Positions 1 through 7,242 of a stretch of 16,565 nucleotides of DNA are shown here, piece by piece. The position numbers and the translations under genes were made by a program. Under the pieces are notes generated by a model that was given only the letters and a program-made list of their open reading frames with translations, did not search any database and was not told the origin of the DNA. The stretch comes from Candidatus Obscuribacterales bacterium (GTDB lineage Bacteria > Cyanobacteriota > Vampirovibrionia > Obscuribacterales > Obscuribacteraceae). Numbering within the stretch: the first letter of the stretch is position 1; every line of letters begins with the position of its first letter. The stretch is taken from contig JAKFVJ010000213.1 in NCBI GenBank assembly GCA_021732245.1, positions 1 through 16,565 on the forward strand, in the 5' to 3' direction.

Positions 1-640
1 GCGCTAACTTATGCTTGCCGCAAATGCGTCCAACCGTATATGCCATGACATCGTTGAGAGCAACAGACATAGTCAAGAAAATGATGCAACCAAAACCGTC
101 GTTCAAATTGCGCAAGAAAACCAAGTGCCCCAAAAACCATCCGAAATAGAGAATGCCGAATATCGTGAATGCTTCTTTGGCTAACATGCCTTCGTAACGC
201 TGCAAAAGTACCGGTGTGCTTAAGACCAGCATGATGATAAAAACGGGAAGTACATAGAAGAAAAACGGTCGTCCAAAGCCCAATGCTTCGACGCTTATCA
301 AATTCGGTGTTGTTTCCAAAAACGCGGCAAGAATGAGAGCAATGCCGCCAAGTCGTCCTACCCAACGAAAAGCCGGCGTGTCGGACAAGTTGACGACGCC
401 GAAGAATTCACGCAGGCACCAAAGCGCTAATGTGCAAACCAAAACAGCAAATGGCAATCCACCAAAGTATGAGGGTATAAGTACAACCGGAGCAATCATG
501 TACCAAGCGAAATAACGCTTGCGCAAATTTTCATCCGGCTTCCCACCTTTGAGTTCAGCTCCAAATACACCTAGTCCTGCTGCAATAAAGAAGCCAGCGA
601 CTATTATTAGTGTGCGCTGCACAATTGGATCAAGAGTCAC
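1..640 (-). CDS. ynbB: YnbB/CdsA-like phosphatidate cytidylyltransferase, C-terminus cut by window edge
   Basis: An open frame of 213 codons runs from a GTG at 638-640 off the left edge, with no stop. It begins inside the stop of the preceding gene (GTGA overlap), so translation is probably coupled. The product is very hydrophobic, with several membrane segments. Near the edge, at about residues 195-212, it has ALNDVMAYTVGRICGKHKL, which resembles the conserved D-x-x-A-Y-x-x-G-x-x-x-G-K-x-K block of CdsA-type enzymes. The family makes CDP-diacylglycerol from phosphatidic acid and CTP at the inner membrane. The C-terminal CdsA signature lies outside the window. Position beside a YnbA-like gene, as in the E. 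coli ynbAB pair (recalled), supports a YnbB-like assignment, perhaps for a special lipid rather than bulk phospholipid. The GTG start is inferred from the overlap. Confidence 0.8.
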   Translation of the reverse strand, partial: MTLDPIVQRTLIIVAGFFIAAGLGVFGAELKGGKPDENLRKRYFAWYMIAPVVLIPSYFGGLPFAVLVCTLALWCLREFFGVVNLSDTPAFRWVGRLGGIALILAAFLETTPNLISVEALGFGRPFFFYVLPVFIIMLVLSTPVLLQRYEGMLAKEAFTIFGILYFGWFLGHLVFLRNLNDGFGCIIFLTMSVALNDVMAYTVGRICGKHKLA

Positions 641-1257
641 GCCTTCTTCTCCTTAACTAAGAAGAGAATGCGTTGCAGACGTTGGGCAATTGTAATCACA
701 GCCATCGGAATGAACATAAGCATCAAAAATGTGTAGATGGAATAACCAAAGATATGCAAGTGCGGCTCGATATCGTAGGCAACACAAGCAATCATGAGAT
801 AGATCATGCGGTCTGCTTTTCCCAGAATCCCTGAATAGACACGTTCCGCACCAACAGCCTTGCCGAGAATGCCGGTATAACTAACCATCAATATCAGGAT
901 CATTGCAGCCACACCTATAGTCTTATCTGTAAGTGGGCAAAGTATCAAACCAGTGAAAATAGCCAGGTCTGCAAAACGATCAGTCATCTCATTGAGGACC
1001 TCACCTGCCACTCTTGCTTTACCTGTTTGTTGAGCCAGCAGTCCATCCAAAGCATTCAGTGCCAAACGCACAAATACTAATAACGCTGCCACCGACGCAT
1101 ACCAGGGCTCATCATCGGACAAGTAGAGAAGATCGCCGGCGACACATGACAAGAATAGCGCTGCCCACGTGAGAACGTCGGGATGAACGTTCCAAAGAAG
1201 CTTGATAAGCGGTTGCAGTTGTTGGCGAAACCAGGGTTTTATGCCGTAAATGCCCAT
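637..1257 (-). CDS. ynbA: YnbA-like CDP-alcohol phosphatidyltransferase
   Basis: A 206-residue membrane protein. The N-terminus MGIYGIKPWF resembles E. coli YnbA as I recall it. The catalytic CDP-alcohol phosphotransferase block lies around residues 68-93. In place of the usual D-x2-D-G-x2-A-R-x8-G-x3-D-x3-D it reads N-x2-D-G-x2-A-Q-x8-G-x3-N-x3-D, followed by a further D four residues on. The two Asn substitutions match my memory of YnbA; the Arg to Gln change does not. The family transfers a phosphatidyl group from a CDP-lipid to an alcohol acceptor in the inner membrane; the acceptor here is unknown. The ATG follows the upstream TAA with no gap, and the stop overlaps the YnbB-like start, so this is the third gene of a four-gene operon. 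No good ribosome binding site is visible, which fits translational coupling. Confidence 0.85.
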   Translation of the reverse strand: MGIYGIKPWFRQQLQPLIKLLWNVHPDVLTWAALFLSCVAGDLLYLSDDEPWYASVAALLVFVRLALNALDGLLAQQTGKARVAGEVLNEMTDRFADLAIFTGLILCPLTDKTIGVAAMILILMVSYTGILGKAVGAERVYSGILGKADRMIYLMIACVAYDIEPHLHIFGYSIYTFLMLMFIPMAVITIAQRLQRILFLVKEKKA

Positions 1258-2508
1258 TTAATGCGTCTTGTTGCTGCCTGCCAGTTGGATATTAGCGTTA
1301 TTATCCTGGTTTAGCGCATTTGCTAGTCGCTTATCGCGACAAATTGCAACATTAATGGCATCAATCAACTTCTTGCCACCGCGACCATTCATGTGAGCGG
1401 TGTCCGAGAAATCCAGCTTGTCAAACTTGTCTCCGAAGCCTGTGCCACCATTTAAGTCGACTAGTTGCACATTCCATTTCTGGCTGGCTTCGCGCATGGC
1501 GGTTATGAATTTGTTGTACGCACCCGGCGGCATCAATTGCATGTTGGTTGGAGTGGCGGGCATGCTTACGAGAAGAACTTCGATGTTTTCGTTCTTTGCG
1601 AGTTGCAAGAGTTTATCCAGCCAGAGCTTTTGGTTTTCCAATAATTTGTCATTGCCGTTGCCGTAGCGGCTCATGTATTCGCGCGTGTTGTCGTCGAATT
1701 TATACGGTGCGTCAGCCTTGACGATGTAGAGACCTTCTTCCGCTTCCATGCGCATATTTGATGGAGCATTGCGAGTTTGGTCGATATCGTTGAGCGGGCT
1801 CTTGACGCAGAATTTGCCCAAGAACGGATTGAAAACTTTTCTTGTCCAATCGCAAGCAACGACCTGGAAGTCCATCTTCTTACCCCAGAGGTAGATACCG
1901 CGTCCTTGCCAGTAATCGGCCTGCTGCCAAATTTGCGGCATGGCAATTCCGACGAGATCATCGATTTCCGTGTAGCGCTGAAGATATTTAAATGGGCGCG
2001 TTGCTGCAGCACAGCTTACGTGTTTGTCCATGAAATCACGAACGCCTGCGCCAATTACGATGACACGTGGCTTTTTACTACCGCTAAGAAGAGTGCGCGT
2101 AATCATGTAGTGATCGGAAATCATGCCACCAGGCATAGCGAAGTTGAAGCACTGTGCTTTGCGCAAGCCGAGATGCTGCTTGAGCGAGTCTTCCAAGTAT
2201 GACGAGTAGTGATGGTGAACGAAGTCAAAGTCTTTCTTTAAGTAGTCCGCATCTCTAAGCGCAAGCGGGTGCATCATGAATGATGAACCCATCAATGCAA
2301 TGTCGGGACCTTGCTGTTGCTGAGCCAACTCTTTTGTTGCCCACCAAATCCATGTGTGAGCAGCAGGCAAACTTTCAGGATCAACTTTTGACAGTGGTTG
2401 CCACTTAAGTAATGCAATGTTTACGACGACAAAAAGCCCGAGCGCCCACAACAATTGGCTTGTGCGAATCGTGATTTTTGATTTACTGCTCGTCTCGTTT
2501 TCGGTCAT
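1258..2508 (-). CDS. Membrane-anchored SGNH hydrolase-like protein paired with MBOAT
   Basis: A 416-residue protein with one N-terminal membrane segment at about residues 17-35 and the remainder predicted outside the cytoplasm. SGNH/GDSL-type blocks are visible. There is a nucleophile-elbow-like LMGSS at 72-76 (S75 or S76 the likely nucleophile), a VIVIGAG strand at about 149-155, and a C-terminal D369-T-A-H372 that fits the Asp/His of the catalytic triad. Such proteins (the AlgX/AlgJ, DltD and PatB types) work with MBOAT acyltransferases to move acyl groups onto polysaccharide or other envelope acceptors. The MBOAT gene is directly upstream, 102 bp away, and the CDP-alcohol phosphotransferase gene follows with no gap. 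The acceptor cannot be read from the sequence. It could equally be an esterase, since the family includes both activities. Confidence 0.82.
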   Translation of the reverse strand: MTENETSSKSKITIRTSQLLWALGLFVVVNIALLKWQPLSKVDPESLPAAHTWIWWATKELAQQQQGPDIALMGSSFMMHPLALRDADYLKKDFDFVHHHYSSYLEDSLKQHLGLRKAQCFNFAMPGGMISDHYMITRTLLSGSKKPRVIVIGAGVRDFMDKHVSCAAATRPFKYLQRYTEIDDLVGIAMPQIWQQADYWQGRGIYLWGKKMDFQVVACDWTRKVFNPFLGKFCVKSPLNDIDQTRNAPSNMRMEAEEGLYIVKADAPYKFDDNTREYMSRYGNGNDKLLENQKLWLDKLLQLAKNENIEVLLVSMPATPTNMQLMPPGAYNKFITAMREASQKWNVQLVDLNGGTGFGDKFDKLDFSDTAHMNGRGGKKLIDAINVAICRDKRLANALNQDNNANIQLAGSNKTH

Positions 2509-2572
2509 CTGATCCTATTTTGTCATTCGGTCCTTGTGGGTTCTGTCATGGGATTCAATCGGTTCTGCGTAG

Positions 2573-2603
2573 GGGCGCATTGCATGCGCCCATTTATGCG
2601 CCC
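2573..2603. repeat. GC-rich palindrome plus a third half-site in the MBOAT-SGNH gap
   Basis: Two 8-bp arms, GGGCGCAT (2573-2580) and ATGCGCCC (2584-2591), form a perfect inverted repeat around TGC. A third copy of ATGCGCCC follows at 2596-2603. The element sits between the MBOAT stop and the SGNH start, inside the presumed operon. It resembles the end of a class of dispersed GGGGCG-type repeats that I recall from other bacterial genomes. A processing or partial termination hairpin is possible. No U-tract follows on the minus strand, so it is not a standard terminator. Confidence 0.6.
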
Positions 2604-2610
2604 TCAATCA

Positions 2611-4077
2611 TCAAAACTGGAAATAAATAAACTTGGGTGAACCATCCGGCGAAAATGCTATCAACAAACAAATCATCACCGTCAAATAAACGGCTTGCCA
2701 ACCACGAGGCAGTGTCGGCGCTTTGTACGGACTAGCAAGTCCAAGCGATGCAAGCTTGCCTGCAACAAGTTGTCCGACGAATAACACCCCAAGTATTACC
2801 GGCAAGAGCAAGAATACAACCGGGTCATGCACACTCGGAAGCGACAGACTCCACGCTGTAACACCGGCAGGATACTGACCGACGAAGAAAAGTCTCCTGA
2901 TGATTTCCATTGCGATATTCATGTTGTCGGCACGGAAGAATACCCAGCCGATGCACACTACATGGAACGTCAATACGATAGAGAAGATGTGAAATGCTTT
3001 TGATTTAGCAAATTGCGGCCACCAAGCAAAGTTTTTCATCAGCCCTTGGAACTCTTTGTGGGCAATGAGCATGATGCCCTGATAGGCGCCCCAGGCTACA
3101 AAGTGCATTGCCGCACCGTGCCAGAGACCACCGAGAACCATCGTAATAAATAAGTTGCGGTAGTTGAATATCTTCGAGCAGCGGCTGCCGCCTAAAGGAA
3201 TGAATAGGTAGTCGCGCAACCACGTCGACAAGGAAATATGCCAGCGATGCCAGAAGTCGGCAATTGACGAAGCCAGATATGGCAGGTTGAAGTTGAGTGG
3301 AACCTTATAGCCGAATAGCTGAGCTGAACCCCGAGCAATATCCGTATAGCCGGAGAAGTCAAAGTAAATCTGGAAAGCGAATGCATATACTGCCATCCAG
3401 GCATCCACACTCGAAAGCAATTGCGGTGTTTGAAATGCGCTCTGCACAACAGCCGACAAATTATCAGCGAAAATTACTTTCTTGAACAAGCCAAAGACAA
3501 TTAAGTTGATGCCTTCGTCTACGTTTGCCCAATCGAATTTTAGTTTTGCGGAAAGCTGCGGTATGAAATCTTGGTAGCGTTTAATAGGACCAGCTATCTG
3601 AGTTGGGAAAAAACTTGCAAACAATGCAAAGTTGACAAATGATTTGACTGGTTGGCTACCCTTGTAGACATCAGTAACGTAATGAATGAATTCAAATACA
3701 AAGAATGAAATCCCCAACGGCAACAATATTTGCATTGTCAGATCAGGCAGACTCTTACCCATCGGTTTCAAAATATCGTTAGCAACTTCAATCGCAAAAT
3801 ACGCGTACTTGTAATAGGCGAGCACTAATAAATTGGAGGCCACGGCAAGACCAAGCAAGAGCTTGCGATACTTCGTACTCTTATTAAGAAAGAACCCAAA
3901 AGCGAAGTTCATCACAGTCAGCCCCAAAATGAGCAATCCGTAAATTGGCTTCCAAGTCATATAGAAGACATAGCTGGCGATCAACAACAACAGCGGGCGA
4001 AAGCGCTGTGGGCACAGCCAGAAGAGCGCGACCACAATCGGCAAAAACAGCAGATAGGAAAAGCTGTTGAAAAGCAT
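2611..4077 (-). CDS. MBOAT-family membrane O-acyltransferase (AlgI/DltB/PatA type)
   Basis: A 488-residue polytopic protein that begins MLFNSFSYLLFLPIV, the usual start of the AlgI branch. A TTG two codons upstream (4081-4083) is open in frame, but the ATG at 4075-4077 fits the family better. Family landmarks are a DFSGYTDIARG segment at about 240-250, the ADFWHRWHISLSTWLRDYLF block at about 273-292, and the invariant catalytic His in GGLWHGAAMH at about residue 320. These enzymes take an acyl group, usually acetyl, from a cytoplasmic donor across the membrane for esterification of an extracytoplasmic glycan or similar acceptor, with an SGNH partner. That partner is the next gene. This is the first gene of the operon and is divergent from the epimerase gene. 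No clear ribosome binding site is visible. It is not DltB by context, as no other dlt gene is present. Confidence 0.93.
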   Translation of the reverse strand: MLFNSFSYLLFLPIVVALFWLCPQRFRPLLLLIASYVFYMTWKPIYGLLILGLTVMNFAFGFFLNKSTKYRKLLLGLAVASNLLVLAYYKYAYFAIEVANDILKPMGKSLPDLTMQILLPLGISFFVFEFIHYVTDVYKGSQPVKSFVNFALFASFFPTQIAGPIKRYQDFIPQLSAKLKFDWANVDEGINLIVFGLFKKVIFADNLSAVVQSAFQTPQLLSSVDAWMAVYAFAFQIYFDFSGYTDIARGSAQLFGYKVPLNFNLPYLASSIADFWHRWHISLSTWLRDYLFIPLGGSRCSKIFNYRNLFITMVLGGLWHGAAMHFVAWGAYQGIMLIAHKEFQGLMKNFAWWPQFAKSKAFHIFSIVLTFHVVCIGWVFFRADNMNIAMEIIRRLFFVGQYPAGVTAWSLSLPSVHDPVVFLLLPVILGVLFVGQLVAGKLASLGLASPYKAPTLPRGWQAVYLTVMICLLIAFSPDGSPKFIYFQF

Positions 4078-4126
4078 CCCCAAATTTTACCGTTTGAAGC
4101 CCTTGCCAGCCTTAAGTCCGTCAAGT

Positions 4127-4154
4127 TTTATGGGCACAATCAGCCACTTGGCAA
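4127..4154 (-). promoter_or_regulatory. Possible sigma-70-type promoter for the MBOAT operon
   Basis: Reading the minus strand, TTGCCA (4149-4154) and CATAAA (4127-4132) are separated by 16 bp, about 50 bp before the ATG of the MBOAT gene, in the 180-bp gap between divergent genes. Both boxes are imperfect. Only position and rough consensus support this call. Confidence 0.2.
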
Positions 4155-4257
4155 TTGGGTAATCATGAATCTTTTTAAACTTTCTTCCCGAGACAGAGAT
4201 TTGCGCCTTTCTAGTGGGCGATGATGTAATTGGCAGGGCAATAACCGGGGACAGACT

Positions 4258-5154
4258 ATGAAGATCGTTATAGCGGGCGCGACTGGCTTGGTCGGTACTG
4301 CACTCACTGACATATTAATCGCCGGTGGTCACCAAGTGTCGCCGCTTCTGCGTGTTCGCAAAGCCGGCGAACTGTTTTGGAGTCCTGAAGAAAATATCCT
4401 TGATCCAACTCAGCTTGAGGGTTTTGATGCGGTTGTAAATTTAGCCGGCGAGAATATCGCGTCAGATAGATGGACCGAGGAAAAGAAAAGACTAATTCGT
4501 GACAGTCGGGTGAATAGCACGCGGCTTTTGTCGACAACACTGGCAGCGCTATCCTCGCCGCCATCGGTTTTAGTGAATGCGTCTGCGCTTGGTTATTACG
4601 GTAATCGTGGCGATGAAGTGCTTACAGAAACATCTTCTAAAGGCACTGGATTTTTAGCTAACGTCGTGCAGGAATGGGAAGCCGCAACCGAGCCTGCGTC
4701 TTCCAAAGGTATTCGCGTAGCGCTCATGCGCATTGGAGTTGTGCTCAGCCCCAAAGGCGGAGCCATGTCTCGTTTGCTGCCGATATTTCAAATGGGCGGT
4801 GGTGGCATCTTAGGCTCGGGCAAGCAGTATATGTCTTGGATCGATTTAGAAGATGTAGCGCGCGCGTTTCACCGTGCCATTATGTCTTCGAACCTAGAAG
4901 GTCCAATCAACACGGCGGCACCGCAGCCAGTGACGAATGCTGAATTCACGAAAGTGCTCGGCAAAGTATTAATGCGACCGACTTTATTTCCGTTGCCGGC
5001 GGCGGCGGCGCGCTTAATCATGGGCGAAATGGCCGATGAATTGCTACTAGCCAGTCAGCGCCTCAAGCCGGCAAAGCTTGAAGAGAATGGCTTTCAATTT
5101 CAGTACCCGGCTCTCGAACAATCTCTGAAGCACTTACTAGGAAAGGCAAAATGA
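4258..5154 (+). CDS. TIGR01777-family NAD(P)-binding epimerase-like protein (SDR39U1/YfcH type)
   Basis: A 298-residue extended-SDR protein of the usual family length. The N-terminal Rossmann motif is GATGLVG (7-13). The family-typical NLAGENI follows at 61-67 and NASALGYYG at 107-115. The C-terminal part, from about residue 247, has the pattern of the DUF1731 domain (LLASQRLKPAKLEENGF at about 263-279). The reaction is not established for most members; the name epimerase rests on the fold only. GGGGA lies 7 nt before the ATG and supports the start. The stop overlaps the ATG of the serine hydrolase gene (ATGA), so the two are one translationally coupled unit. The product looks cytoplasmic, without signal peptide or membrane segment. 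Confidence 0.92.
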   Translation: MKIVIAGATGLVGTALTDILIAGGHQVSPLLRVRKAGELFWSPEENILDPTQLEGFDAVVNLAGENIASDRWTEEKKRLIRDSRVNSTRLLSTTLAALSSPPSVLVNASALGYYGNRGDEVLTETSSKGTGFLANVVQEWEAATEPASSKGIRVALMRIGVVLSPKGGAMSRLLPIFQMGGGGILGSGKQYMSWIDLEDVARAFHRAIMSSNLEGPINTAAPQPVTNAEFTKVLGKVLMRPTLFPLPAAAARLIMGEMADELLLASQRLKPAKLEENGFQFQYPALEQSLKHLLGKAK

Positions 5155-6359
5155 AAAGAATACTTAGTGTCCTCGCAGCTGTGGTTGCATTTTCTTCACC
5201 GGCAACAGCACTGACCTCTGTTGCGTTGCCCGCCGGAGATCCAGCTCAAGAGGGCATTGATGCTGATGCGCTAAATACTCTTGTAACGCGCGCCAAAGAA
5301 ACTCACACAGATGCAATGGTAGTTTTGAAAAACGGCAAAGTGGTTGGAGAATGGTATTTCGGCAAACAAGCCAAACCAATTGAATCAATGTCCATCACAA
5401 AATCCATCGTTAGCATGGGCGTGGGCAGACTAATTGATCAAGGCAAAATCCAATCGCTTGATGAACGCGTGTATAGGTTTTATCCCGAGTGGTGGCAGGG
5501 ACGCAAAGAGCGGATAACGGTTAGACACTTACTCAACCACACATCTGGGCTGCAGTCCGAACTAACAACAGACGAAATTTATCGTAGTCCAAATTTCTTG
5601 CAACTGGCAATTGCGGCAGAAGTTGCCGAGGAGCCAGGCACGGTTTTTCGCTACAACAACAAGGCTGTTAATTTGCTTGCCGGCGTCATCAAAAGATCTT
5701 CTGGTTTAAGAATGGATCAATACATGGCTCAGGAAATTTTTGCGCCGCTCGGCATTGCCAATTTCGCCTGGGATCATGACAAAGGGGGCAATCCTCACGC
5801 GATGTCCGGACTGCAAATTAAGGCAATGGACTTAGCCAAGCTTGGACAACTTATGCTCAATAAAGGTAAGTGGAATGGTGTCCAAATAATTAGCGAGCGC
5901 TGGGTAAATGACTCCACTGAGCCAGGACAAGCCATGGATAAATCATGCGGACTTCTCTGGTGGCTAATACCGGATTGGACCAAAGTAACAATTGACGATG
6001 CGACAATTCAGAAATGGCAGAGCACAAGAGTTTTGCCGGACCTCGTAGCACGCCTAGCAACATTGCGTGGTGGCAGTTGGACTTCTGACGAATACCAAAC
6101 TATCGTCAAAGATACTTTAGGCGAATCCGACTACCCAAAGTGGAAACAAGCTCGCGCATCCAAACAAATACCACCAGCCAACACCATTCAAGGCCCAGCA
6201 GTCGGCTATAGCGCCAACGGATACTTGGGACAGTCTTTAGTTGTTTTCCCAGCGGATCAACTTGTTGCAGTGCGTCAAATTGAGGCTACTAGTAACAAAG
6301 GCGCCGAAGACGACTTTCCGGACTTCGTGTCACTGGTGAAGGCGTTGCCGAAGCGGTGA
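5151..6359 (+). CDS. Exported serine hydrolase, class C beta-lactamase-related fold
   Basis: A 402-residue protein with a signal peptide (basic MKR, hydrophobic core, likely cleavage after ATA or TAL near residues 18-21). The penicillin-binding-fold motifs are present: S81-I-T-K84 as SxxK, with Ser the expected nucleophile, and Y168-N-N170 as YxN. NGYLGQ at about 356-361 occupies the place of the third KTG/HxG motif. Relatives include esterases, D-aminopeptidases and 6-aminohexanoate-dimer hydrolase-like enzymes, so beta-lactam resistance should not be assumed. Residues of about 275-345, between the second and third motifs, look like a charged insertion rich in Trp and Lys. The ATG overlaps the epimerase stop; an AGGAAAGG sequence just upstream serves as binding site. 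It ends 4 bp from the convergent antitoxin stop, leaving no room for a separate terminator. Confidence 0.88.
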   Translation: MKRILSVLAAVVAFSSPATALTSVALPAGDPAQEGIDADALNTLVTRAKETHTDAMVVLKNGKVVGEWYFGKQAKPIESMSITKSIVSMGVGRLIDQGKIQSLDERVYRFYPEWWQGRKERITVRHLLNHTSGLQSELTTDEIYRSPNFLQLAIAAEVAEEPGTVFRYNNKAVNLLAGVIKRSSGLRMDQYMAQEIFAPLGIANFAWDHDKGGNPHAMSGLQIKAMDLAKLGQLMLNKGKWNGVQIISERWVNDSTEPGQAMDKSCGLLWWLIPDWTKVTIDDATIQKWQSTRVLPDLVARLATLRGGSWTSDEYQTIVKDTLGESDYPKWKQARASKQIPPANTIQGPAVGYSANGYLGQSLVVFPADQLVAVRQIEATSNKGAEDDFPDFVSLVKALPKR

Positions 6360-6363
6360 AGTC

Positions 6364-6744
6364 TTAGGCTGTTGCGTGACGCTTCTTGACGGGCTTCCTA
6401 CGCTTCTTCAAATCAATCAGTTGAATTTGTCCACGCGAATCAGACTGGACCTTCGGGGGCGTTACGCCAATATGTATGTCATATCCCATGCTGAGTAAAA
6501 AACCAGCCAAACGTCCAATAGAAAATTCATCGGTATTGCCATTTCGAATTTTCGATACTTTTGGTTGATCAATTCCCAACTTTTTAGCGATGACAACTTG
6601 CCTGCTGCCATTTGTCTTTACCGCATCTCGAATTGCCCATGTCAAAAAGGTATGGATGTTTAATTCAGCGGCTTCTTCCTCTGAAAACCCCAGATCGATA
6701 AATACGTCTCCACTTCCACTAATCTGCAGTTCTTCTTTTTTCAT
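6364..6744 (-). CDS. higA: HigA-type antitoxin with XRE helix-turn-helix
   Basis: A 126-residue protein with a helix-turn-helix at about residues 48-69 (QVVIAKKLGIDQPKVSKIRNG), typical of XRE/HigA2-like antitoxins, and a basic C-terminal tail (KKRRKPVKKRH). It should bind and neutralise the toxin encoded just upstream and repress their shared promoter. The ATG overlaps the toxin stop (ATGA), with AAGGA about 9 nt before it. The toxin-first order is the HigBA arrangement. Its stop lies 4 bp from the stop of the convergent hydrolase gene, so the two 3' ends may overlap as antisense transcripts. Confidence 0.9.
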   Translation of the reverse strand: MKKEELQISGSGDVFIDLGFSEEEAAELNIHTFLTWAIRDAVKTNGSRQVVIAKKLGIDQPKVSKIRNGNTDEFSIGRLAGFLLSMGYDIHIGVTPPKVQSDSRGQIQLIDLKKRRKPVKKRHATA

Positions 6745-7088
6745 GGCAATAGTCCTTTTCTTTGTTCGATGAGTGCTCTATATCGAACTCTAGCTAATTC
6801 AATGTCGTTCTTTGATGTCTTTTGAGTTTTCTTTCGAGTAATTGCATGAAGAACGTAGACTGCCTCTACAAACTTCGCTACATAAATAAGCCTGTATTGA
6901 TCTCCGTCATCAATTACTTTGATCTCTTTGACGCCAAGCCCAATGCTTGGCATTTCGCGATAGTGATCAGGCTGTTCACCTTTTTGAACTGTCGCTAGTT
7001 GTCTTCCAACTTTTTTTCTCGCAGAAGGAGTCCAACTTCTAACTTCCGACTTAATCGAATCGTTAACCCATTTTGCAGGCTTTCTCAT
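6741..7088 (-). CDS. higB: HigB/RelE-superfamily toxin (Gp49-like), start corrected
   Basis: From the ATG at 7086-7088 the product has 115 residues and begins MRKPAKWVND, as Gp49/HigB2-type toxins do. The family core is clear: GLGVKEIKV, then YRLIYVAKF, then VYVLHAITRKKTQKTSKNDI followed by ELARVRYR. Toxins of this family are ribosome-dependent mRNA endonucleases. An in-frame ATG at 7119-7121 would add 11 residues, but those codons lie within the -35 box, spacer and -10 box of the promoter, so the downstream ATG is preferred. That puts translation start almost on the predicted transcription start, so the mRNA may be leaderless. The antitoxin gene follows with a 4-nt overlap. Confidence 0.9.
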   Translation of the reverse strand: MRKPAKWVNDSIKSEVRSWTPSARKKVGRQLATVQKGEQPDHYREMPSIGLGVKEIKVIDDGDQYRLIYVAKFVEAVYVLHAITRKKTQKTSKNDIELARVRYRALIEQRKGLLP

Positions 7089-7092
7089 TTCA

Positions 7093-7121
7093 ATAATATG
7101 CCAGTTTTGGCATATTGTCAA
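7093..7121 (-). promoter_or_regulatory. higBA promoter with embedded operator palindrome
   Basis: On the minus strand there is a perfect -35 TTGACA (7116-7121), a 17-bp spacer and a -10 TATTAT (7093-7098). A perfect inverted repeat with 9-bp arms, AATATGCCA and TGGCATATT, separated by 4 bp, covers 7095-7116. It fills the spacer and overlaps both boxes. This is the expected layout for an autorepressed toxin-antitoxin promoter: HigA, or the HigBA complex, bound there would exclude RNA polymerase. The binding itself is inference. Confidence 0.85.
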
Positions 7122-7242
7122 CCCTTGCCAAAACTTACGCTCCCCCGTTACTTTAAATACGGAAAAACGCTCAAAAAGTTCAATGCATTGAGATTATATT
7201 TTCGAGTTTTATCTCTTTGAATCGAAGTGGGCGACTTATGAA

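Noticed and set aside
9..365. 118-residue minus-strand frame at the left end
   Set aside because: It is a shadow frame of the YnbB-like gene, which is open in another frame from 640 to the edge and has hydrophobic, family-like sequence.
1671..2202. Longer open frames on either strand inside the SGNH gene
   Set aside because: They overlap a clear conserved gene in other frames, have no homology I recognise and no ribosome binding site.
5151..6359. The serine hydrolase as a beta-lactam resistance gene
   Set aside because: The SxxK and YxN motifs are shared by esterases and peptidases of the same fold, and there is no regulator or mobile context.
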